A stretch of 64,000 bases of DNA, taken from Silvibacterium dinghuense. GTDB taxonomy: Bacteria > Acidobacteriota > Terriglobia > Terriglobales > Acidobacteriaceae. The number at the start of each line of letters is the position of its first letter. Within the stretch, counting starts at the first letter, position 1. The stretch lies in the NCBI RefSeq assembly GCF_004123295.1, contig NZ_SDMK01000005.1, positions 124,001 through 188,000 on the forward strand, read 5' to 3'. The position numbers were made by a program, and so were the translations under genes. Below are positions 34,411 through 44,050 of the stretch, piece by piece. Under the pieces are notes generated by a model, which was not told the origin of the DNA, made no database searches, and was given only the letters and a program-made list of their open reading frames with translations.

Positions 34411-36006
34411 CTAATAAGTCCCGAGCCGGATGCGGACGGCAAAATGCTCGTGGCGGAAGTTCAGCCCCCGGTCTGTCTGGTCTCCATTCCAGATGCGCGC
34501 AGGCTGCCAGGTTTCGTCATCGTATGTCCCTTCCTCGGCCTTGAGGATTTGCAGATGACCGGCCTCACCCGACGCAAGGGTGAAGGTGACGCGGGCCTCG
34601 ATGCCCGTAACAAGAAACTCATCCGGTCCCAGCTGAGCGACCAGGACACGACCTCCGTTGTCCTTTGTTCCCGGAGCATGCTGCTCGCCATCGCGCTGCG
34701 GGAATCCGAAGCCGACCTTTGCCTGCCACCGGCCGAAGGTCAGTGTCTCTTCAGGCCTGCCCTCCTGTTCGACCGCGGTCTGCAGCTTGCCTTCGTAGTT
34801 CAGCCGCGCCAGGACACGGTCAAGAGGGGCAACCAGCGCAAAATTCTCGGCGTGCGCCTCAGGCAGCTGCCCCGGATGCAGCGTCCATGCCGTCTGATCG
34901 GTTCCGAAGGGCGAAAAGCCGATCGCTCCCTTACCCAGCGCATAGAAAAAACCAGGAGCGAAGTCATTCCCCAGTCCTGTCTCCGGAACCAGCAGCGGAT
35001 TGTCAGGCCGCGCATAAGTAGACAGCAGCTCTTTCTGGAATTCGCGGTCGTTGCTGTACACGTCCGGAGCAAGCACATCGATCGACGGCGCCTCGATCTT
35101 CCATAGATCGATCATCGTCTGCACCGGACCGCCACTCGGATAATCGAACCCCGGCTCCTGATAACCGCGAATCACGTATCCCTTGGGATAGCGAACCCAC
35201 ACGTTGCAATACATCGGGATCGGCAGCTCGGCCTTGCCCGCCTTCGCAACTTCGTTGATGTAGCGAGCCTGCGAGTAGGCCTGGAAGGTCTCATCGGCAT
35301 CATGGCCAAAGACCTGGGTCCAGGTTCCGGGAGAGTGATGCAGCCCGGCGAGCAGTTCCTTCGGCACCTGGCCTTCGAACTCCTTCTCCGCTGCGGGCGA
35401 GTGATCGCGCACGGCTCCGATCGCTCCGGACTCGTTCTCCACCTGAATCATCAGCACCGTGTGCTGCTGCCCGTCGAGATCATGCAGATGGTGCGTCAAT
35501 GCAACGAATGCCTTGCGGTCCGCGTCGAGATTTGCCTGCGAATTGGCCGAGAGCACCTGGATCGGCTGGCCTCGCTCATCGATCATGCGCGGATAGCGCA
35601 CAGAATCGGTTTTGACCCACTCCGGAACGTAGTGCATCTCCCCGTTCTTCCACGTGCCGAACCACAGCAGGATGAGATGGACATGGTGCTCCCGCGCCTG
35701 GTTGACCAGCATATCGACCAGCGAGAAGTCGAACTGCCCGGGCCGCGGCTCCATCTGCTCCCAATACACCGGGGCTTCCACCGTGTTGGCATGCATGCCC
35801 TCGATCGTCGGCCACACATCCTTCATCGTCCCGGGCCACGAGCTCGAGTTATTGATCTGCCCACCGAGAATCAGATACGGCTTGCCGTCCACCAGCAGCG
35901 CGTGACGGCCATTCTGTTCGACAATGCGAGGCGTTTCCTGCGAACGAAGCAGCCATGGCGAGACAAGAAATGCAGAGAGCGAGAGAGCGGCAGCGAGTCG
36001 TTTCAT
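34411..36006 (-). CDS. GH35-type beta-galactosidase (DUF5597-containing)
   Basis: The protein is 531 aa. Signal peptide, then a TIM barrel of the GH35/GH42-like type with GQINNSSSWP, acid/base Glu in IQVENESGAIG and nucleophile Glu in VPETGLGN. A C-terminal beta region follows (YEGKLQTAVEQ...FRHEHFAVRIRLG). It is predicted to release beta-linked galactose from plant-type oligosaccharides outside the cytoplasm. ATG 36006 follows AGGAAG; upstream ATGs fall inside a short palindromic repeat and are rejected. It is downstream of the large TonB receptor on the same strand. Confidence 0.88.
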   Translation of the reverse strand: MKRLAAALSLSAFLVSPWLLRSQETPRIVEQNGRHALLVDGKPYLILGGQINNSSSWPGTMKDVWPTIEGMHANTVEAPVYWEQMEPRPGQFDFSLVDMLVNQAREHHVHLILLWFGTWKNGEMHYVPEWVKTDSVRYPRMIDERGQPIQVLSANSQANLDADRKAFVALTHHLHDLDGQQHTVLMIQVENESGAIGAVRDHSPAAEKEFEGQVPKELLAGLHHSPGTWTQVFGHDADETFQAYSQARYINEVAKAGKAELPIPMYCNVWVRYPKGYVIRGYQEPGFDYPSGGPVQTMIDLWKIEAPSIDVLAPDVYSNDREFQKELLSTYARPDNPLLVPETGLGNDFAPGFFYALGKGAIGFSPFGTDQTAWTLHPGQLPEAHAENFALVAPLDRVLARLNYEGKLQTAVEQEGRPEETLTFGRWQAKVGFGFPQRDGEQHAPGTKDNGGRVLVAQLGPDEFLVTGIEARVTFTLASGEAGHLQILKAEEGTYDDETWQPARIWNGDQTDRGLNFRHEHFAVRIRLGTY

Positions 36007-36021
36007 GGAGTTCTTCCTGTT

Positions 36022-36084
36022 CATTGTCATCCCAGCCGGAACGAGACGATGAAACTGTCTCGCTCCGGTCGAGATGACAATCTG
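36022..36084. repeat. Short palindromic repeat related to the MITE-like family
   Basis: This 63-bp hairpin sequence has TTGTCATC...GATGACAA ends and internal CCGGAACGAGAC/GTCTCGCTCCGG arms. It uses the same outer blocks as copies A-C with the centre missing. It sits between the TonB receptor stop and the galactosidase start. Confidence 0.7.
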
Positions 36085-36109
36085 TTGCTACGCACTACTT
36101 CGAAGCAGC

Positions 36110-39100
36110 TTAGAAGTAGTACTTCGCCGCGAGCTGGAAGAATCGCGGGTTAGGGGTGAAGTTGCCCAGCGAGCGCGTGCTGGTGATTTCACCGCCGCTG
36201 GTGGAGTTCGTCTCCTCACTCGGCTGGCCGAATGCCGGAGTATTGAACATGTTAAAGACATCCGCGCGGAACTGCAGGTACTGCTCGCGGATGGTCGGGA
36301 AGTTCTTGAAGAAGCTCATATTCACGCGCTGATAGCCAGGTCCGTAGATCTGGTTACGCGCGCCACCGAGATACGCCTCAGCTTCCACCGGGTTGGTGAT
36401 GGGGTCGCCAGTCGGATTGGCCGTGGTCTGCGTATTCGGAATGAGCGTTCCGGAGAGCGGGTTCGCAAAGGCGCAGGGGTTGTACCAGTGCGCAACACTC
36501 TTCGTCGAAGCTGCGCAGCTGGTGCCGGAATTGCTGGCATCGGCCGAGCCGCCTGTGGCAAAGGGATCGCCGGTAAGGATAGCGCGGCGCGTGTTGGCGC
36601 CCACCGCCGCCGTGTTGTTGGGACTCACAGTGAAAGGATTGCCCGTCAGCGCGTAGAAGGCCACATCTGCCGACCATCCTCCGACCAGCTCATTCACCAG
36701 GCCGCCATGGTTCAGGAATCTCTGTCCCTGGCCAAAGGGCAGCGCATAGTTGCCCGACAGCGTGAAGCGATGCCGCACATCCCAGTCCGAGCTGGCGAGT
36801 TCGCTCCCGATGGAATAGAGGTTCGCATTGCGATAGATGTTCGTTCCACCATCGAGCGGCGTACCCGTGTCATCGAGCGCGTGGGAGTAGGTGTAAGCAG
36901 CCAGGAACTGCAGGTTGTGCGAGAGGTGCTTTTCGAGCGATGCCTGCAGCGAGTTATAGCTGCCGACCCCCTCATACAGGTCGTACTGTGCGCCGCCGAA
37001 GCTCGAGAACGGACGGATTGCCTGTGAGCTGTCGGAAGGACCGACCAGTCCATAAGGCGCATTCTGGTCCGTCAGTGCCTGCAGGTGACGCGAGACGTTG
37101 CCGACATACGCGGTGGTCAGCGTCATGGTCGGAGTCAGCGCGTACTGCGTCGTAAGGTTGAACTGCTCGGTGTACGGCGTCTTGGTCTGCAACTGTCCAC
37201 CCACCAGTCCAGGCGTGGAGAGATAGTTCTGCAGGCCCACGGCGATCGCGTCCGAGAAGCCGGTATCGAGGCTCAGCCCATCCGTCGAGCAGCTGCCATT
37301 CGAGCAGGCAGGCGAGGTGAAGTTCGACGAGAAAGCGAACGGATAGTTGTAAGAGGGATTCGGCGAAGCGCCCACGCTCTCGAGGCCGCCGAAGAAGATG
37401 CCATATCCGCCGCGGATCACGAACTTCGGCGTCGCCGTGAAGGCGAATCCGATACGCGGGCTGAAGTTCAGCTTCTGCCCAAGGGCCAGCGAGCGGTTCT
37501 TGCTGTAGACCACCGCAATGTTGTCAGCCGAAGTAAGGTCGGTGAATGCAGAGGCCAGTGTGGCCTTGGTGTTCTTGGGCAGCAGGAACTGCGCCGTGCC
37601 CGAGGCCGGACCGTTGATGGACTCGATATTCCAGTAAGCCTGGTTATCGTTCTCCTCATACGAAGGCTGGTAGTAGTCGTAGCGCAGGCCAAGGTTGAGT
37701 GTCAGGTTCGGGAGCACCTTCCAGTCGTCCTGTGCGTAGCCGGAGTAGTACCAGTGCACATCGTGCACGCTGAAGAAGTTCGAGATCGAGGCGCTGTACA
37801 TGGAGTCAGCCAGAAAGTCGGCAACGCCATAGCCGGTGTAGTTGGCAGCAGGGTTCGAGGTGAAGAAACCGGTGTAATCGTAAGAACCGTGAGGATTGAT
37901 CGGCTGCGTCACCGCGACGCGAACGCTCTGGATGCTCACGCCGGCCTTGAGGGTGTGATTGCCCAGCACCTTCGTGACGTTGTCGAGCACCTGGAAGACA
38001 TTCTCAAACTCGATAGACGGATAGTAGCCCGGTGAACCGAAGCCGCTCATGCCGCTGATCGACGTCGACGGCAGACCGCCGTTGTTGGCCTGGTAGGGAA
38101 TGCCGCCCAGTCCCACCTGCGCAGCCACATCCGTGTTCGCGCTCTGCTGCAGGAACTGCGCGCGAGCCCAGTTGTAACCGAAGCGGAATTCGTTCACAAG
38201 CTTGGGATTGAAGACGTGCGTTTCGCTGAAGACATAGTTCTGGCCCATGTTGACGGACGGACCATCCGATCCGTAGCCGCCGCCGTCGAGAACCGAACCG
38301 AAGGGCGCCGGATAGTTGCCGCGCAGGTTCGAGTTGCTCATGCGGAAGAAGGCCTGGTCCTTCGCCGAAGCGTTCCAGTCGATGCGGCCATCCCAGCTGA
38401 CGGTGTTGTTGATGTCATTCGTGTTGATGACGTAGTTGTTGTAGGTCTTGCCGCCGTTGGCGTTCGGCGTCGGATACATGTTCAGGATCTTCTGCGCCAC
38501 CGCGTTGATCTGGTTCGAGCACAGGACATTCTGCTGCCCGTTGCAGGTCAGCACCGTACTGCCGTCAGTGCCCGGCTGGTAGAGCGTTACCGGCGAACTG
38601 TTGCCGGTGAGGCTCGTGCTCAGCAGTTCGCTGAAGTTACCCTGCCGCATGAGTGCGGTCGGCACCGTGTACGTACCGGTCGAACCGAAGACGATGCGCG
38701 TAGCTTCCACATCGCCAAAGAAGAAGAGCTTGTTCGGAATGATCGGACCGCCGATCGTTCCGCCAAACTGGTTCTGACGAAACTCGGGCTTGGTCAGAGA
38801 GAAATAATCGCGGGCATCCAGAGCGTCGTTTCTCCAGTACTCCCACAGGTTTCCGTGCAGTGCATTGGTACCGCTCTTGATCGAAGCGTTGAGCACCGCT
38901 CCGGCCGAGTGGCCGAGCTCCGCGGTGTAATCGCTGGTCTGCACCTTGAACTCCGCCAGGGCGTCCGGCGGAGGCTTCACGACATAGGTCGCGCCGTTCA
39001 GGAAGTCGATCAGGTTCGAGTTGTTATCCACGCCGTCGAGAATGAAGTTGTTCTGCTCGGCGCGCAGGCCGTTGGCGCTGAAGTCGCCGTTCCCTTCGCC

Positions 39101-39643
39101 GCGTGAGCCATTCGACTGGGCAACACCGGCTGCGAGCTGCGCCACAAAGACATAATTGCGGCCGTTCAGCGGCGTGTTGTTGATCGTCTGTGTGCTCACC
39201 ACCTGCCCGGTCGATGAGTCTTCCGTCTGCAGCAGCTGCGCCGCACCGGCCTCTACCGTCACCGTCTGCGTGGCGCTGCCCGGCTGCAGAGTAAGGTCGG
39301 CCTGCAGGCGCTGGTTAAGGTTCAGCGTAAGGCCGTTCAACGTCGCCTTTTGAAAATTCGCGGCGTTGGCAGTCACGGTATAGTTGCCGATTTTCACCGG
39401 CGAGAAGACATACACACCGCTCTGGTCTGTCTTTGCCGACAGCACAAAGCCGGTGTCCTTATTGGTCAATGTGATTTGTGCCGACGGAACCACAGCACCT
39501 GTCTGATCCGTCACTGTTCCCGTAATCGTGCCCTGGTCCACCTGCGCCAGGAGAGGAGAGACTGTGAACAGCCCAACCACCACGATGCATAGAAATGAAA
39601 ATAAATTCCGCGATAAGAATGGATAGAAATTGCGCCTGAACAT
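36110..39643 (-). CDS. Oar-like TonB-dependent receptor with carboxypeptidase-regulatory-like domain
   Basis: The protein is 1177 aa. Signal peptide (...TVSPLLAQ), then an N-terminal CarboxypepD_reg-like beta domain (GTITGTVTDQTGAVVPSAQITLTNKDTG), a plug-like region (NTPLNGRNYVFVAQLAAGV; GLRAEQNNFILDGVDNN) and a long beta-barrel ending in Phe (FFQLAAKYYF). This architecture is strongly expanded in Acidobacteria and linked to oligosaccharide uptake. Start at 39643 follows CTGGAG; an earlier in-frame start lacks a ribosome site. Two LacI-type palindromes lie upstream. With the galactosidase and esterase it forms a PUL-like unit. Confidence 0.92.
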   Translation of the reverse strand: MFRRNFYPFLSRNLFSFLCIVVVGLFTVSPLLAQVDQGTITGTVTDQTGAVVPSAQITLTNKDTGFVLSAKTDQSGVYVFSPVKIGNYTVTANAANFQKATLNGLTLNLNQRLQADLTLQPGSATQTVTVEAGAAQLLQTEDSSTGQVVSTQTINNTPLNGRNYVFVAQLAAGVAQSNGSRGEGNGDFSANGLRAEQNNFILDGVDNNSNLIDFLNGATYVVKPPPDALAEFKVQTSDYTAELGHSAGAVLNASIKSGTNALHGNLWEYWRNDALDARDYFSLTKPEFRQNQFGGTIGGPIIPNKLFFFGDVEATRIVFGSTGTYTVPTALMRQGNFSELLSTSLTGNSSPVTLYQPGTDGSTVLTCNGQQNVLCSNQINAVAQKILNMYPTPNANGGKTYNNYVINTNDINNTVSWDGRIDWNASAKDQAFFRMSNSNLRGNYPAPFGSVLDGGGYGSDGPSVNMGQNYVFSETHVFNPKLVNEFRFGYNWARAQFLQQSANTDVAAQVGLGGIPYQANNGGLPSTSISGMSGFGSPGYYPSIEFENVFQVLDNVTKVLGNHTLKAGVSIQSVRVAVTQPINPHGSYDYTGFFTSNPAANYTGYGVADFLADSMYSASISNFFSVHDVHWYYSGYAQDDWKVLPNLTLNLGLRYDYYQPSYEENDNQAYWNIESINGPASGTAQFLLPKNTKATLASAFTDLTSADNIAVVYSKNRSLALGQKLNFSPRIGFAFTATPKFVIRGGYGIFFGGLESVGASPNPSYNYPFAFSSNFTSPACSNGSCSTDGLSLDTGFSDAIAVGLQNYLSTPGLVGGQLQTKTPYTEQFNLTTQYALTPTMTLTTAYVGNVSRHLQALTDQNAPYGLVGPSDSSQAIRPFSSFGGAQYDLYEGVGSYNSLQASLEKHLSHNLQFLAAYTYSHALDDTGTPLDGGTNIYRNANLYSIGSELASSDWDVRHRFTLSGNYALPFGQGQRFLNHGGLVNELVGGWSADVAFYALTGNPFTVSPNNTAAVGANTRRAILTGDPFATGGSADASNSGTSCAASTKSVAHWYNPCAFANPLSGTLIPNTQTTANPTGDPITNPVEAEAYLGGARNQIYGPGYQRVNMSFFKNFPTIREQYLQFRADVFNMFNTPAFGQPSEETNSTSGGEITSTRSLGNFTPNPRFFQLAAKYYF

Positions 39644-39726
39644 GAATTGGCTCCAGAAATTTCCTGCATTTGCCACTTGTTTTGCCGGACGCTACACCCG
39701 TTGCGAGGCAGAAGCGTCCGCCAGAT

Positions 39727-39861
39727 CCGCAGAAATGTATACGTATGCATTTCTGCAGCGGATAGGTTCTCGTACGCGTAGCCTTTTTGGGTCTTACGTT
39801 GTGTCAGCCCTGCCATTGCCGAAGTGCGGCAATTTCAGAACCCGTTATGTATACGATTACA
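39727..39861 (-). promoter_or_regulatory. LacI-type operator candidates upstream of the TonB receptor
   Basis: A strong CG-centred palindrome (gcagaaatgtata-CG-tatgcatttctgc, 39729-39756, one mismatch) and a second related site (TGTATACGATTACA, 39848-39861) lie 86-218 bp upstream of the receptor start. A palindromic TACGCGTA is between them. Otherwise the 39644-40060 gap holds no gene. Confidence 0.6.
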
Positions 39862-40012
39862 ATCCGGCAAAATCGTAGTTCCGCGATTTCAGGGTTGTCA
39901 AGGCGACGAGGTTTGATTCTCGTCTGCAACCATCGTCCACCGCAATGGGAACGCTCTCCTCGTCGACGGCATGGCCGCCACGCAACGAGTTCGAACATAC
40001 CGGAAAAGCGAA

Positions 40013-40039
40013 AGAGCCAGACTCTGCCAGTCTGGCTCT
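40013..40039 (-). terminator. Terminator of the siderophore receptor gene
   Basis: Perfect 10-bp arms (AGAGCCAGAC/GTCTGGCTCT) with a 7-nt loop lie 22 bp after the stop. A T-rich stretch (ttcgcttttcc) follows on the minus strand. Confidence 0.8.
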
Positions 40040-40060
40040 CTTCGCAATGTGTGATCCAAT

Positions 40061-42499
40061 CTACCAGCGATAACGCATGGTCCCATACAGGGTGCGCATC
40101 AGCCCCGGATAGCAGCCTGTCGAGCTGTAGCAGGAGGCCACGTAGTTGCGGTCGCCCAGGTTCGTCGCATTGAACTGGAACCGCGTGCCGCGCAGCCAGC
40201 GCATATCGCTCGGAAGGTCATAGTGCGCCGAGGCATCGAAGAGCGTCACGCCCGGCACCTTGAACGAGTTCACATCATCGCCCCAGCTCGCACCGACAAA
40301 GCGTCCGCCCGCGCCGCCGCCGAAACCGCAAAAGAGCGAGGTAGGCAGCGTGTAGTCGAACCACAGCGAGGCCATGTTCAGCGGCACACCATACTGATAC
40401 TGATCCTGCGTTGTCCGGGTCACCCCGTCGATGCCCGTATCGTCAGTGTCGGACTTCGCATACAGCGACTTCAGATGCGTATAGGAGGCCGTGTAGCTGA
40501 GTGCATGCGAGAGGCTCGCATGCGCCGAGAGCTCGACGCCACGCGTGCGGATCTCACCCACTGCAATGGTGAAATTAGGATTATTCGGGTCGGTTGTGCC
40601 CACATTCTGCTCGGCCAGATCGTAGATCGCAGCGGTGAGCATCATGTTCTGCTTCGCAGGCTGATACTTCACACCTGCTTCGTACTGGCGTCCGGTTGTC
40701 GGAGGCAGCGGCTGGCTGTTCTCTCCCAGGCTGAGATCGGGCTCGAACGAGGTCGTATAGCTGAAATAGGGAGCAAAACCGTTGCCGAGGAGATAGGACG
40801 CACCTGTGCGCCAGGTCAACTTGCTCTGGTCCTCGTTAATAGAGCCATAGGAAGCAACTTCGTTCACCTTGTACCAGTCCTGACGCAAGCCGGCCGAAGC
40901 GCGCAGATGCCCTACCGACACCTGATCCTGGAAATAGAGGCCGGTCTGATCGGAGCTGGCAACTTCGGAGCCGGTAATCGCGGGGTCGACAATGGGAACG
41001 TAATACTTCGGATGGAAGATGTTGATCGACTCCACATCGCCCGATCCCCAGTGCCAGTGCTCGTCGAAGTGGGTGTAGTTCACACCGCCCAGGAAGGTCT
41101 GCGTCACCTTGCCGGTGTTCCACACTTCGCTCACGCGCTGATCGGAGTTCGAAGTGGTAAAGGTCGTGTGCCGATCGAACGTATAGCGATCGAGCGTCTG
41201 CATATCCGACTCCAGCTCTTCCGGCCAGATCATCTGCGCATGATCCTTGTTCGATGTGAAGCGGTAGTTCTGGCCAAGCTGCCAGCCGTGATCGAAGCTG
41301 CGCGTAAAGACATCTCCCAGTTCCAGAAATGATTGCTTGGTCTGGTTGTAGTTCGGATCGCCGAGATAGAAATCCGGCGAAACCTTGCCGTACGGGTTGT
41401 AGAGCACGGTGCCGCTGGCCGGGAGATTGGCCATCGCACCTACTGTCGGGTTATAGGTGTAGTTCGTCAGAATCGTCAGGCTGGTACGGTCATCGGGAAT
41501 CCAGGTGAGCGCCGGCGCAATCGCCACGCGCTGCGGATCGATAAACCACGTCTGAGAGCCCTCTTTGAAGCCCACACCGGTCAGGCGATAGAGCAGCTTG
41601 CGTGTCGCCAGCGGACCGCTGAAGTCGAAGTTCAGCTCATTGTGACCGTAGCTGCCGAAACCCAGCTCTATCTCGCGCAGCGGAGCCGAAAGCGGGCGCT
41701 TGGTCTCGACGTTGATGATGCCGCCCGGGCTCGCCTGTCCGTAAAGCACTGACGAGGGACCGGCCATCACCTCGATGCGCTGGTAAAAATACGCGTCCAG
41801 CAGCGTGTTGCCGTCAGGATCTTCTTCGAGGCCATCCAGGAAGATGCCGGGCGTAAACCCACGCAGCTGAATGCTGTTTGATGTCCAGAACTGCGATGAG
41901 GTGCCTTCATTCTCGGCATTCACACCCGCGGCATAGCGCAGCGCATCGTTCAGGTACTGCGGCTGCTGATCGTCCATCAGCTCGCGCGTGATCACGTCGA
42001 CGGATTGCGGCGTTTCGAGCAGCGGAGTGTCGATCTTCATCGCCGAGCCGCTGTCCGTCGCCACATACCCGGCCTCGGCCTGCACCGTGACCGTATTCGA
42101 GGCCTTCTGCACATCGAGCGCAAGCGTAAGGCTCGCCGCCTGCGCATTCACCGCAATCTCCTGCTGAATCGGCGCAAAGCCCGCGGCCGATACCTTCAGC
42201 AGGTAATCGCCAGGGACCACATTGGCGGTGAAGCGGCCCGGCCCCGCACTGCGAGCGGCAAACTGCTGTGCGCCGCACAACAGCTCCACGCTGGCCATGG
42301 GCAGCACCGCGCCGCTGTGATCGGTAATCGTCGCCGACCACGCCATCGGCGACGCCCCCTCCGAAGAAGCACATGCCGGCACAGGCAGAGGAGCCTCTGC
42401 CGGAAGAGCAGTAGAGGCCGCACTCGGCTGTTTTGCCCAGCAAAGAGAAGCCGCGGAAACACTGATCAGCACTACAAAACGATGCACAGTTCGCAACAC
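40061..42499 (-). CDS. TonB-dependent siderophore receptor
   Basis: The protein is 812 aa: signal peptide, a CarboxypepD_reg-like N-terminal domain (SATITDHSGAVLPMASVELL), plug (PLLETPQSVDVITRELMDDQQ; IQLRGFTPGIFLDG; GPSSVLYGQASPGGIIN) and a beta-barrel ending in Trp (LYGTMRYRW). The plug motifs are those of ferrichrome/FhuA-type siderophore receptors. I propose GTG 42499 as start: AAAGG precedes it and it opens a good signal peptide, whereas the frame upstream has none. It is divergent from an AraC regulator with an Rrf2/IscR-like palindrome between. Confidence 0.9.
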   Translation of the reverse strand: MLRTVHRFVVLISVSAASLCWAKQPSAASTALPAEAPLPVPACASSEGASPMAWSATITDHSGAVLPMASVELLCGAQQFAARSAGPGRFTANVVPGDYLLKVSAAGFAPIQQEIAVNAQAASLTLALDVQKASNTVTVQAEAGYVATDSGSAMKIDTPLLETPQSVDVITRELMDDQQPQYLNDALRYAAGVNAENEGTSSQFWTSNSIQLRGFTPGIFLDGLEEDPDGNTLLDAYFYQRIEVMAGPSSVLYGQASPGGIINVETKRPLSAPLREIELGFGSYGHNELNFDFSGPLATRKLLYRLTGVGFKEGSQTWFIDPQRVAIAPALTWIPDDRTSLTILTNYTYNPTVGAMANLPASGTVLYNPYGKVSPDFYLGDPNYNQTKQSFLELGDVFTRSFDHGWQLGQNYRFTSNKDHAQMIWPEELESDMQTLDRYTFDRHTTFTTSNSDQRVSEVWNTGKVTQTFLGGVNYTHFDEHWHWGSGDVESINIFHPKYYVPIVDPAITGSEVASSDQTGLYFQDQVSVGHLRASAGLRQDWYKVNEVASYGSINEDQSKLTWRTGASYLLGNGFAPYFSYTTSFEPDLSLGENSQPLPPTTGRQYEAGVKYQPAKQNMMLTAAIYDLAEQNVGTTDPNNPNFTIAVGEIRTRGVELSAHASLSHALSYTASYTHLKSLYAKSDTDDTGIDGVTRTTQDQYQYGVPLNMASLWFDYTLPTSLFCGFGGGAGGRFVGASWGDDVNSFKVPGVTLFDASAHYDLPSDMRWLRGTRFQFNATNLGDRNYVASCYSSTGCYPGLMRTLYGTMRYRW

Positions 42500-42627
42500 G
42501 GGAATTTGCCTTTCAAGAGGTCGAAGGCATTGCGAACCGCTACAATGAACGGGTCGCCAGCCTTCTGGTTGTCGATCTCCGGCCTCCTGCAGTGCTTCGC
42601 CAAAAGACTGCTGCGGGAGGCCGCCCA

Positions 42628-42652
42628 ATATCCGACTGAATTGGTCTGATTT
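42628..42652. promoter_or_regulatory. Rrf2/IscR-like binding site candidate (siderophore receptor/AraC intergenic)
   Basis: The core GACT-GAATT-GGTC, flanked by ATA-TCC on the left, closely follows the IscR type 1 pattern (ATA-SYY-GACT-RWWWY-AGTC-RRS-TAT from memory). A second short palindrome GTCT-n5-AGAC (42644-42656) overlaps it. Confidence 0.4.
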
Positions 42653-42715
42653 AGACTAGCGAAAGTTTCTGTAATGTGTGCCGCGAATTCCGCCAGGCAC
42701 TACGCGAATCAGGCC

Positions 42716-43489
42716 ATGACAGTCAGACTCAAAGATCACGAGCTTCTTCAGGCGTCGCCGCGGCCGGTTTCGGCCATGGCAAAGTCCTATCCGGCCGGAT
42801 ACCTCGGCTATGCCCACTCGCATGCCCGTGCGCAGCTGCTGTATGCCGCCTCGGGCAGCATGCGGCTGACCTTCACACGGGGATGCTGGGTCATTCCGCC
42901 GCAGCGCGCCGTCTGGCTTCCACCGGGATATGTGCATCAGACCAGCGCCATCGGCGAGCTGGAGATGCGCACGCTCTATATCCGCGAAGACTCCTGTCCC
43001 TCCGCGGCTCCGTGCGAGCCGCGCATGCTGGGAGTTTCCTTGCTGCTGCGTGAACTGGTACTGCGCATCGTCGCCATGCCGATGGAGTATGACGAGCGCG
43101 GGCAGGAGGGGCGCATTGTCGCCGCGGCGCTGGGAGAGATCGACTGGACACCTCTCGACCCGGTACGCCTGCCGCCACTCGGCGACGCCCGTCTGCGGCG
43201 CATGGAGCAGATGCTGACGCGGAGCCCGGAAGATGCCAGCACGCTCGACACCTGGGCTGCCCGCCTGCGCATCTCGACACGCACGCTGGCACGTCTGATC
43301 CGCCAGGAAACAGGTCTGTCTTTTCAGGTATGGCGCGACCACATCCGGACTTTCGCTGCTATTCCGATGCTGGCCGAGGGCCGGCCGCTCATCGAGATCG
43401 CCATCGCGGTGGGTTATGAGACGGCATGGAGCTTCACGGCGATGTTCAAGCGCGTGACCGGCACACTACCCAGCCGTTACTGCACCTAG
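42716..43489 (+). CDS. AraC family regulator with cupin-like N-terminus
   Basis: The protein is 257 aa. The N-terminal half is a cupin sensor (AHSHARAQLLYAASGSMRLTF...VIPPQRAVWLPPGYVHQT). The C-terminal half has two HTH motifs (WAARLRISTRTLARLIRQETGLSFQVWRDHIR; IEIAIAVGYETAWSFTAMFKRVTG). ATG 42716 is preferred; an in-frame ATG at 42674 lacks a ribosome site. Divergence from the siderophore receptor suggests it senses a ferri-siderophore or metal-related signal. Confidence 0.88.
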   Translation: MTVRLKDHELLQASPRPVSAMAKSYPAGYLGYAHSHARAQLLYAASGSMRLTFTRGCWVIPPQRAVWLPPGYVHQTSAIGELEMRTLYIREDSCPSAAPCEPRMLGVSLLLRELVLRIVAMPMEYDERGQEGRIVAAALGEIDWTPLDPVRLPPLGDARLRRMEQMLTRSPEDASTLDTWAARLRISTRTLARLIRQETGLSFQVWRDHIRTFAAIPMLAEGRPLIEIAIAVGYETAWSFTAMFKRVTGTLPSRYCT

Positions 43490-43516
43490 CTGCTGCGCGT
43501 AGGGCGAACGGCCTTC

Positions 43517-43590
43517 GGCACCCGCTCCCTTTGGTCGCGATCCAGTCTCTTTCGCCGGGTGCCCCACATCTCGTCTTTCCGAGATGTGGG
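43517..43590. repeat. Nested palindromic extragenic repeat
   Basis: Two inverted repeats follow one another: GGCACCCG (43517-43524) with CGGGTGCC (43556-43563), then CCCACATCTCG (43563-43573) with its complement (43580-43590) around a TCTTTC loop. It lies between convergent araC and cupin genes, so it may also terminate both. It looks like a REP-type sequence; only one copy is in this window. Confidence 0.55.
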
Positions 43591-43627
43591 AGATCACAAA
43601 ACGGGCAGCATCACAAAAAACTACACC

Positions 43628-44029
43628 CTACACCCTACCGAGATACTGCTCATCGGTCACTGGCTCAAGCCAATCGACCACGCGGCCATCCTGCTTTTCG
43701 GCGATGGCGATGTGGGTCATCGCCGTAGCAGCCGTAGCGCCATGCCAATGCCGCTCGCCGGGCGCAAACCAGACCACGTCGCCGGGGCGAATCTCTTCGA
43801 CGGGACCGCCTTCGCGCTGCACCCAGCCGAGGCCGGCCGTCACAATCAGCGTCTGCCCCAGCGGATGCGTGTGCCAGTTGGTGCGAGCACCCGGCTCGAA
43901 GGTCACCCATGCGCCGCCAACCTTCGCTGGCTCCTCGGCCTGGAACGGCTGGTCGAGGCGCACCTTGCCGGTGAACCAGTCAGGGTTGGGGGTAACCGAG
44001 GGCTGCGAGCCCGCGCGCTTGATCTCCAT
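43628..44029 (-). CDS. Small cupin-domain protein
   Basis: This 133-residue single-cupin protein has motif 1 ([26 protein letters not shown]-x-H) and motif 2 ([17 protein letters not shown]) with a metal-binding His. Such proteins often sit next to aldo/keto reductases and AhpD-like genes; some are hydroxynitrile lyase- or dioxygenase-like, but function is not fixed. It lies 58 bp downstream of the aldo/keto reductase on the same strand. Confidence 0.85.
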   Translation of the reverse strand: MEIKRAGSQPSVTPNPDWFTGKVRLDQPFQAEEPAKVGGAWVTFEPGARTNWHTHPLGQTLIVTAGLGWVQREGGPVEEIRPGDVVWFAPGERHWHGATAATAMTHIAIAEKQDGRVVDWLEPVTDEQYLGRV

Positions 44030-44050
44030 CGACGTTCTCCTTCCAAAGTG

